Assembly (NCBI GenBank): GCA_900759385.1
Contig: CAAEUZ010000052.1
Coordinates: 1-8,622 of the forward strand
Length of the DNA stretch: 8,622 nucleotides
Source: an uncultured Oscillospiraceae bacterium
GTDB lineage: Bacteria > Bacillota > Clostridia > Oscillospirales > Oscillospiraceae
Direction of reading: 5' to 3'
In this document: one piece after another, positions 1-5,335 of the stretch
Layout: the number at the start of each line of letters is the position of its first letter
Numbering within the stretch: position 1 is the stretch's first letter
The notes under the pieces: model-generated
Told to the model about the DNA's origin: nothing
Seen by the model: only the letters and a program-made list of their open reading frames with translations
Database searches by the model: none
Position numbers and translations under genes: made by a program

Positions 1-17
1 AAAAAAAAAAGAGCAAG

Positions 18-47
18 TGCCGCCGCGATTTTCGCGGCGGCATTTTT
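18..47 (+). terminator. Rho-independent terminator of an upstream gene outside the window
   Basis: A perfect 11-bp GC-rich stem (18-28 with 32-42) closes a TTT loop and is followed at once by five T (43-47). An A10 run lies just upstream (1-10), so on the minus strand there is also a T10 run, 7 nt from the stem; weak two-way action is possible. It most likely ends a plus-strand gene left of the window, insulating the mgtE promoter downstream. Seen directly in sequence; direction is inference. Confidence 0.85.
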
Positions 48-83
48 ATGTCCGGCAGCCGCAACTATTTTACGCAAATTGAG

Positions 84-112
84 TTGAACATCGGCGGTTT
101 TGGTGTTAAAAT
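84..112 (+). promoter_or_regulatory. Probable sigma-A promoter for the mgtE leader and mgtE
   Basis: TTGAAC (84-89) and TAAAAT (107-112) are separated by exactly 17 nt, a close match to the housekeeping -35/-10 consensus. It sits after a terminator and before a small ORF and mgtE. Transcription would begin near 119, giving a leader of about 215 nt ahead of mgtE, unusually long for a simple housekeeping gene. The promoter is predicted from sequence only. Confidence 0.65.
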
Positions 113-157
113 AAAGTGCTCAGATATGCTTTTACTGTTTTTATGGAGGACAGCCCT

Positions 158-280
158 ATGAGTAAGCCGCGAAGCTGCAATACGGATTCCCGGCGCGGGA
201 TGGCGCCCGCGTGCACCGGGGCGTCCGCTGACCTGGCGCGCGAGCTGCCGGACGGGCGGGAATACTGCATGGAGATTTGA
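158..280 (+). CDS. Small leader ORF (40 aa) upstream of mgtE, function unknown
   Basis: An ATG at 158 follows a GGAGGA ribosome binding site (145-150) at a normal 7-nt distance and opens a 40-codon frame ending in TGA at 278-280, 53 nt before mgtE. Codon third positions are mostly G or C, as in the neighbouring genes, which supports real translation. The product has no membrane segment or signal peptide. It is hydrophilic, with three Cys (C7, C19, C37), three Pro (P4, P17, P31) and an acidic tail (RELPDGREYCMEI, 28-40). I recognise no family. Its position inside the mgtE transcript, overlapping alternative RNA stems, suggests a regulatory leader peptide. Leader peptides controlling Mg2+ transporters are known in enterobacteria (mgtL), but no homology to them is visible. 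It could instead encode an independent small protein with several cysteines. Translation is fairly likely; the role is inference. Confidence 0.6.
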   Translation: MSKPRSCNTDSRRGMAPACTGASADLARELPDGREYCMEI

Positions 281-310
281 TACCTTAACTTCCGCGGGCG
301 CTGCCCGCGG
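189..310 (+). promoter_or_regulatory. Structured mgtE leader with competing hairpins
   Basis: Three pairings compete. Stem 1:2 joins 194-199 (CGCGGG) to 206-211 (CCCGCG) and can be extended by 189-193 with 216-220. Stem 2:3 joins 203-211 to 293-301, nine perfect pairs. Stem 3:4 joins 292-299 to 303-310, eight perfect pairs around a GCT loop, ending 5 nt before the mgtE ribosome binding site. Arms 1 and 2 lie inside the small ORF, and arm 3 begins 12 nt after its stop, within the footprint of a ribosome sitting at that stop. There is no T-run after stem 3:4, so any effect would more likely be on translation, Rho access or RNA stability than intrinsic termination. The conserved M-box sequences are not seen. 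GC-rich DNA forms chance stems easily, so the functional reading is speculative. Confidence 0.4.
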
Positions 311-333
311 GCCGTAGGAGGGGCGGTGATCCG

Positions 334-1722
334 ATGGAGGAGAGGAATTACGAGCAGCGCCGCGAGAAGCTGCTGGAGCTGCTGCACAGCAGAAAGCTGA
401 AGTCGCTGCAATACGAGCTCGAGGACATGAACGAGTTCGACATAGCCGAGTTCCTGACCGAGCTGGGCGAGGAGGACAAGCTGAAGATGGCCTCGGTCTT
501 CCGTCTGCTTAGCAAGGAGCAGGGGGCGGAAGTGTTCGCGGAACTGGATGCGCCCGAGCAGGAGGTTATAATCAACTCCATCACCGACAAGGAACTGACC
601 GAGATCGTCGAGGACATGTACGTGGACGATGCGGTCGATATGATGGAGGAGCTGCCCGCCAACATAGTCAAGCGAGTCATGCGCGCAGCGACGCCTGAGA
701 CCCGCGCCCTCATAAACCAGTACCTCAAGTACCCGGAGAACTCCGCGGGCAGCATCATGACCGCCGAGTTCGTGGATCTGAAGAAATACATGAACGTGCG
801 CGAGAGCATAGCGCGCATACGCCGCGTGGGCGAGGACAAGGAGACCATCTACGTCTGCTATGTTACCAACGCCCACCGCCGCCTCGAGGGCGTCGTCACC
901 GTCAAGGACCTGCTGCTCAGCGACGACGAGGCCGTCATCGAGGACATCATGGACACCAACGTCATCTTTGTGCGCACGACCGATGACCGCAGCGAGGCCG
1001 CCGAGCGCATCTCGGACTACGACCTGCTCGCCATCCCGGTGGTGGACAAGGAAGACCGCCTGGTCGGTATCGTCACCGTTGACGACGTCATAGACGTCCT
1101 GGAGGAAGAGGCCACGGAGGACTTCGACCTAATGGCCGGTATCTCCCCCTCGGACAAACCGTATTCGCGCACCGGCGTGGTTGAGATGTGGAAGCGCCGC
1201 ATACCGTGGCTGATGTTCCTCATGCTCAGCGCCACGTTCACCAGCATGATAATCACGCACTTTGAGGATGCGCTGGCCAAAACCGCCGTGCTCACCGGCT
1301 TCATACCCATGCTTATGGGTACGGGCGGCAACTCCGGCTCGCAGAGTTCGACGGCAGTCATCCGCAGCCTGTCCATAGGCGACACGGAACCGGGCGATAT
1401 ACTGAGCGTGATCTGGAAGGAGATCCGCGTGGCCGTGCTGTGCGGCGTCTGCCTGGCCTGTGTCAACTTTGTTAAGATGCTCGTGGTGGACCGTATGCTG
1501 CTCGGCAACGGCGACGTTACGGTGATAGTGGCGCTGACCGTGAGCATCACGCTGGTGTTCGTCGTTATCTTTGCCAAGGCCGTCGGCTGCACGCTGCCCA
1601 TGGCGGCGGAGAAGATAGGCATTGACCCCGCCGTGATGGCCAGCCCGCTTATCAGCACCATAACCGACGCGGTGAGCCTGCTGATATACTTCGCGCTCGC
1701 CGCGGTCATGCTGCACATATAA
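334..1722 (+). CDS. mgtE: Magnesium transporter MgtE
   Basis: Inner-membrane Mg2+ channel of the MgtE/SLC41 family, a homodimer gated by its own cytoplasmic Mg2+ sensor. The order fits the family: an acidic helical N domain (about 1-130), two CBS domains (about 133-200 and 205-262; YPENSAGSIMT at 133-143, LVGIVTVDDVIDVL at 243-256), a plug helix (about 262-288) and five membrane helices (about 290-462). The pore region carries MGTGGNSGSQSS (328-339) and GIDPAVMASP (429-438); D431 probably matches the selectivity-filter aspartate known from the Thermus structure. At 462 residues the length is normal. The start is ATG 334, preceded by TAGGAGGGG (315-323) at a rather long 12-nt spacing; no better in-frame start exists nearby. 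An oddity is a CxxCxxC pattern in a membrane helix (C370, C373, C376). It follows a structured leader with a small ORF and ends at a strong terminator. Function is confident by family. Confidence 0.96.
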   Translation: MEERNYEQRREKLLELLHSRKLKSLQYELEDMNEFDIAEFLTELGEEDKLKMASVFRLLSKEQGAEVFAELDAPEQEVIINSITDKELTEIVEDMYVDDAVDMMEELPANIVKRVMRAATPETRALINQYLKYPENSAGSIMTAEFVDLKKYMNVRESIARIRRVGEDKETIYVCYVTNAHRRLEGVVTVKDLLLSDDEAVIEDIMDTNVIFVRTTDDRSEAAERISDYDLLAIPVVDKEDRLVGIVTVDDVIDVLEEEATEDFDLMAGISPSDKPYSRTGVVEMWKRRIPWLMFLMLSATFTSMIITHFEDALAKTAVLTGFIPMLMGTGGNSGSQSSTAVIRSLSIGDTEPGDILSVIWKEIRVAVLCGVCLACVNFVKMLVVDRMLLGNGDVTVIVALTVSITLVFVVIFAKAVGCTLPMAAEKIGIDPAVMASPLISTITDAVSLLIYFALAAVMLHI

Positions 1723-1738
1723 TATATACAGATAACGC

Positions 1739-1775
1739 GCTCCCCCGGCGCGGGAACCGGGGGAGCTTTTATTTT
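1739..1775 (+). terminator. Rho-independent terminator after mgtE
   Basis: A perfect 10-bp stem (GCTCCCCCGG 1739-1748 with 1757-1766) closes an 8-nt loop and is followed by TTTTATTTT (1767-1775). It starts 16 nt after the mgtE stop. Its T-run ends only 7 nt before the ribosome binding site of the next gene, which leaves no room for a promoter between them. Confidence 0.9.
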
Positions 1776-1796
1776 GGGAGACAGAGGTGTTTGCAT

Positions 1797-2711
1797 ATGG
1801 ATATGGCCCCCGTGCTCACGCAGATGGGCATACTCGTATTTATCATGGCCGTCGGCTTCTTCTGCACGAAGATCGGCGTCACCGGCCCGGAGTTCACCCG
1901 CTCCGGCTCCAAGGTAGTACTGAACGTGCTGCTGGTTTTCACCATACTGGACAGCGTAACGAGCGCGGACATGGAGCTCTCGCTGGCCGACGTGGGCATG
2001 GACCTGGCGGCGTATTTCGCCATGGTCTTCATCTCCGCCGCGCTGGGCCTGCTTATTGCCAGGCTGCTGGGCGGGCGGAGCGACAGGCGCGGAATATCGG
2101 CCTTCGCCGTGGCGTTTTCCAACACCGTGTTCGTCGGCTTCCCGGTGATCGAGTCCATTTACGGGGCGGAGGGCATACTCATAGCCACGCTCTCCAACAT
2201 CCCCTTCAACCTCCTGGTCTACACCATGGGCGTGGCCATGATAAACGGCAGCACCAAGGGCATGAGCGTAAAGAGCGCCCTCTCGGCCCCGCTGGTGGCC
2301 ACGGTGATCGCCGTCGCCTTCTTCATGACGGGCTGGGAGCTCCCGGACCCTGTCGTGCAGTGCTTTGACATCATCGGCAGCGGCACGGTGCCGATGAGCA
2401 TGCTTGTCGTGGGCGCATCCCTGGGCTCCATCTCGGTCAAAGAAGCTCTGAGCGACTGGCGCGTCTATGCGGTCAGCCTTATGCGCCTGGTTATATCGCC
2501 GTTCATCGTCTGGCTGGTGCTGCGCCTGTTCGTCCACGATGAGATGCTGCTCGGCATATCCATGATCCTCGCCTCCTGCCCGACGGCCATGATAGCCACC
2601 GCCCTGGCCATCCGCGCCGGGTGCGACGAGGCCTACGCCAGCCAGTGCATCTTCGTGAGCACGGTACTGTCCGCGGCGACCATGCCGCTTATGATCTGGC
2701 TCCTGCTTTAA
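1797..2711 (+). CDS. AEC-family (auxin efflux carrier-like) permease
   Basis: Polytopic membrane protein of 304 residues, matching the AEC transporter family (about 300-320 residues, around ten helices in two inverted five-helix halves). Hydrophobic spans cover most of the chain. Recognisable family stretches are FSNTVFVGFPV (107-117) at the start of a crossover helix, SNIPFNLLVYTMG (133-145), and SCPTAMIATALA (260-271) in the second half, where the proline marks the broken helix. Bacterial members are thought to export or exchange small organic anions such as malate or malonate, but the substrate cannot be read from sequence. ATG 1797 is chosen because AGAGGTG (1783-1789) is well spaced from it; TTG 1791 is too close, and ATG 1803 is a possible alternative. 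It lies 74 nt after mgtE but beyond a strong terminator, so co-expression with mgtE is uncertain. Confidence 0.9.
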   Translation: MDMAPVLTQMGILVFIMAVGFFCTKIGVTGPEFTRSGSKVVLNVLLVFTILDSVTSADMELSLADVGMDLAAYFAMVFISAALGLLIARLLGGRSDRRGISAFAVAFSNTVFVGFPVIESIYGAEGILIATLSNIPFNLLVYTMGVAMINGSTKGMSVKSALSAPLVATVIAVAFFMTGWELPDPVVQCFDIIGSGTVPMSMLVVGASLGSISVKEALSDWRVYAVSLMRLVISPFIVWLVLRLFVHDEMLLGISMILASCPTAMIATALAIRAGCDEAYASQCIFVSTVLSAATMPLMIWLLL

Positions 2712-2714
2712 ATC

Positions 2715-2747
2715 CAGCCGCCCTGCGGGGCGGCTGATTTTAATTTT
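2715..2747 (+). terminator. Rho-independent terminator after the AEC permease gene
   Basis: A perfect 9-bp stem (CAGCCGCCC 2715-2723 with 2728-2736) closes a TGCG loop and is followed by ATTTTAATTTT (2737-2747). It begins 3 nt after the stop codon and separates the permease gene from the next promoter. Confidence 0.85.
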
Positions 2748-2791
2748 GCGCAGCATACGGGGAAAAAACTGACTCCATACAAAAATTTACA

Positions 2792-2821
2792 TCGACATAG
2801 AGGGCGTTTTTGTGCTATTAT
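2792..2821 (+). promoter_or_regulatory. Probable sigma-A promoter for the small membrane protein/SLH operon
   Basis: TCGACA (2792-2797) and TATTAT (2816-2821) are 18 nt apart, and the -10 is preceded by TGC, giving an extended -10 element (TGnTATTAT). The surrounding DNA is AT-rich compared with the genes. Transcription would start near 2828, about 44 nt before the first gene. A TTTACA at 2786-2791 is too far from the -10 to be its partner. Predicted from sequence only. Confidence 0.55.
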
Positions 2822-2871
2822 GGAACTTAATCCGGTCCATGGCGTCTAAGCGCCGTAAAGGAGGTATGTCC

Positions 2872-3048
2872 ATGCATCAGTTTCTCACAGCCGCGCAGAG
2901 CGGCGCGCTGGCAGGCGCGTTCGGCATTGCGCTGGGTTTGTTCGCGGCCGCTCTGGTTATAATCATCGTGGCCCTGGTGCTCATACGGCGCACAAACAGG
3001 CGCATCAGAGAAGAAGAGGACCGGGAGCGAAGGAGGCACGAGCCATGA
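2872..3048 (+). CDS. Small single-span membrane protein (58 aa), function unknown
   Basis: ATG 2872 is chosen because the near-perfect ribosome binding site AAAGGAGG (2857-2864) lies 7 nt upstream; the in-frame ATG at 2866 is only 1 nt away, and the GTG at 2812 falls inside the promoter. The 58-residue product has a short amphiphilic N-terminus, one hydrophobic helix (about residues 17-38, rich in Ala, Leu, Ile, Val and Gly) and a highly charged tail (RRTNRRIREEEDRERRR). By the positive-inside rule the tail is cytoplasmic. I recognise no family. Its TGA overlaps the ATG of the next gene (ATGA, 3045-3048), so the two are probably translationally coupled, and this protein may assist export, anchoring or control of the SLH glycosidase. 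It could also be a general small envelope protein. Existence is likely; function is unknown. Confidence 0.75.
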   Translation: MHQFLTAAQSGALAGAFGIALGLFAAALVIIIVALVLIRRTNRRIREEEDRERRRHEP

Positions 3049-5285
3049 AAAAACGCGCACTCAGCCTGCTTTTGGCGGTGCTGCTGCTTGCCACACCAGC
3101 CCTCGCCTACGGCGACGGAACCGGCGACGCGGTTTACATAAATGAGACCGAGCTCGCCGACGGCTTCACCTATATAAACGCCGTGAGCTACGGCTCGGAC
3201 GGCAGGGTGGAGACATATTCGCTTGAGACGGAGAGCGGCGGCGATGTCTATCCCATAGTCATGGCCTGCGACACCATATACGGCGGCTTCACCGTGACGG
3301 AGATGATTGCCTATGCGGAGTCACTCGGCTACAACGTAGTGGGCGCCGTCAACGCCGACTTCGGCGAGTCCACCGGCGTGCCTACGGGCATGGTGGTGGA
3401 AAACGGCATCTACAAGTCCTCGTCTGGCAGCAACAACGCCCTGGCTTTCAGCGACGGGCGTGCATTCGTCAGCCGCTGGCCGGTTGTCACGCTGCGCTTC
3501 ACAAACGAGGAGAGCGGCTTTGAGTATGAGACCAGCCATCTCAACAAGTCCCGCACCGACACAGGCTCATATGTGTACAGCGAGTATTTTTCCACCGTTT
3601 CCACCCGTACGAGCGGTGAGGGCTGGTTCGTGCGCTTTGAGGTCATCGGCGGCGACGACCTGCGGCTGGATGAGTCCGTGGAGCTGCGCGTGACGGAGAT
3701 AGTCACCGACGGCGGCAGCGTGCCGATAGGGGAGGACAACCTCATCCTCACGGCCAGCGAGGCCGCGGACCTGGGCTGGCTGCTGGAGTCCTTTGAGGTC
3801 GGCGACAGGGTCACGCTGGAGGTTGAGTGCTCTGATGATGCCCTGGCCGAGGCCGACTGGATGACCGGCTGCGGGGACATCCTGGCACTGGACGGCGAGC
3901 TGCACGAAGAGGGCAACTGGAACAGCGAGATTGAGCGCGCCAACCCCAGGACCGCCGTGGGCATCAGGAGCGACGGCTCCGTGGTCTACTATGTCATGGA
4001 CGGGCGCTCCAGCGCCAGCGCGGGCGCAACCCTGCAGCAGCTGGTGGACGACCTGCTGAGCATGGGCTGCGTGGATATCGTCAACCTGGACGGCGGCGGC
4101 TCTTCGGTCATGAGCCTGCGCGTGCCGGGCAGCGACGGCTTCACCGTGGTGAACGAGCCCTCGGACGGCAAGCTGCGCAGCGTGAGCTCCTATATACTTT
4201 TTGTCACCGACAGCGACCCCAACGGACGAGCGGAGCGGCTCTTCATAGCCGAGGACGGGGCATATGTCCTTGCGGGCAGCACCGTCAGCCTCACCCCGGC
4301 CGCGACCGACAGCGCGCTGCAGAATGTGCCCGCGCCAGATGGCGTGACGCTCAGGGCGCAGCGCGGCAGCATTGACGGCACTGCGTACACCGCGCCATCC
4401 AGCGCCGGTACGGATATTATAACCCTCTCGTCCGGCGGCGCCGGCGGCAGCGGCACCATCCACGTGGTCACCGGCGGCGACGAGCTGTCCGTCACGGATG
4501 CGGCCACGGGCAGCGAGATCACCCAGCTGATGCTCGAAAACGGCGAGAGCGTGGACCTTGACGTCGCGGTGAGCTACCTCATGCGCGATGTGCTCACAGA
4601 CGATGAGTCCGTGACCTATACGCTGGACGGGGATATAGGCTCTATAACGGCCGGCGGCGTGTTCACCGCTTTCTCCGAGGGGGCGGCCGAGGGCACGATC
4701 AAGGTGGAGTGCGCGGGCCTGACACGGGAAATAAGCGTGCGCGTGGCCTTTGAGTTTTCCGACATGCGCGATCACTGGGCGGGCGAGTTCGTCAAGGAGC
4801 TCTACGAGGCCGGCATTGTCACCGGCGTGAGCGAGACCGAGTTCGGTCCCTCGCTGTCCATGCGCCGCGGCGACTTTGTGCTGATGCTCTACAGAGCGGC
4901 GGGCGAGCCTGAGGTCGGCACCGGCAGCGGCTTTACCGACGTGGCGGACGACGCCTATTACGCCGACGCTGTGGCCTGGGCTGTGGCCAACGGCATAACC
5001 GACGGCAAGGGCGAGGGCGTGTTCGCACCCGACGATACGCTCACCCGCCAGGAGGGCTTTACGCTGCTCTGCCGGGCCCTGGACGTGCTGGGCATCAGCT
5101 ACAGCGACGGTGACGTATCCGTGCTGGACGGCTTCGCCGACGGCGCATCCGTGGCCGACTGGGCGCGGCAGTCCACGGCGACGCTGATAGCCATGGGCGT
5201 GGTCGAGGGCTCCGGCAGCGGGCTCAACCCCTCTGCCAGCCTGACCCGGGCCGAGATGGCCAAGCTGCTGGCCAGCGTGATATAA
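3045..5285 (+). CDS. Secreted phosphodiester glycosidase (NAGPA domain) with three SLH domains
   Basis: A 746-residue exported protein. The start ATG 3045 has AAGGAGG (3030-3036) 8 nt upstream. A signal peptide is clear: basic KKR, a leucine-rich core and a likely cut after ATPALA (residue 21). Residues about 85-390 form a phosphodiester glycosidase domain like human NAGPA (uncovering enzyme): VNADF (102-106), NPRTAVG (300-306), MDGR (318-321) and NLDGGGSS (347-354). These known active-site stretches appear intact, and about 190 residues separate the first from the rest. Residues about 395-565 look like beta-rich, Ig-like linker domains. Three SLH repeats follow (about 571-622, 630-681, 697-746); the third has the canonical TRAE, the second TRQE, the first a degenerate MRRG. 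SLH domains bind pyruvylated secondary wall polymer, so the enzyme should sit on the cell surface. The substrate, perhaps a phosphate-linked wall sugar, is inference. Co-transcribed with the small membrane protein before it. Confidence 0.92.
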   Translation: MKKRALSLLLAVLLLATPALAYGDGTGDAVYINETELADGFTYINAVSYGSDGRVETYSLETESGGDVYPIVMACDTIYGGFTVTEMIAYAESLGYNVVGAVNADFGESTGVPTGMVVENGIYKSSSGSNNALAFSDGRAFVSRWPVVTLRFTNEESGFEYETSHLNKSRTDTGSYVYSEYFSTVSTRTSGEGWFVRFEVIGGDDLRLDESVELRVTEIVTDGGSVPIGEDNLILTASEAADLGWLLESFEVGDRVTLEVECSDDALAEADWMTGCGDILALDGELHEEGNWNSEIERANPRTAVGIRSDGSVVYYVMDGRSSASAGATLQQLVDDLLSMGCVDIVNLDGGGSSVMSLRVPGSDGFTVVNEPSDGKLRSVSSYILFVTDSDPNGRAERLFIAEDGAYVLAGSTVSLTPAATDSALQNVPAPDGVTLRAQRGSIDGTAYTAPSSAGTDIITLSSGGAGGSGTIHVVTGGDELSVTDAATGSEITQLMLENGESVDLDVAVSYLMRDVLTDDESVTYTLDGDIGSITAGGVFTAFSEGAAEGTIKVECAGLTREISVRVAFEFSDMRDHWAGEFVKELYEAGIVTGVSETEFGPSLSMRRGDFVLMLYRAAGEPEVGTGSGFTDVADDAYYADAVAWAVANGITDGKGEGVFAPDDTLTRQEGFTLLCRALDVLGISYSDGDVSVLDGFADGASVADWARQSTATLIAMGVVEGSGSGLNPSASLTRAEMAKLLASVI

Positions 5286-5286
5286 A

Positions 5287-5335
5287 CAATAAAAAGAAGG
5301 ACACCGGTCCGCAGGCCGGTGTCCTTTTGTTTTTT
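5287..5335. terminator. Bidirectional terminator between the convergent SLH and vanW-family genes
   Basis: An 11-bp perfect stem (AAGGACACCGG 5297-5307 with 5316-5326) has T-runs on both sides: TTTTGTTTTTT (5325-5335) on the plus strand and CTTTTTATTG on the minus strand. The genes end at 5285 and 5334, so the whole 48-nt gap is the terminator, and the vanW-family stop codon overlaps the plus-strand T-run. Confidence 0.92.

Noticed and set aside
1017..2756. A 579-codon open frame on the minus strand opposite mgtE and the AEC permease gene
   Set aside because: It is a shadow of GC-biased third positions. It runs across two real genes and a terminator, its translation is low-complexity His/Arg/Gly-rich sequence, and no family is recognisable.
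2812..2871. An upstream GTG start giving the small membrane protein 78 residues
   Set aside because: The GTG lies within the predicted -10 region and has no ribosome binding site, while ATG 2872 has a near-perfect one at ideal spacing.
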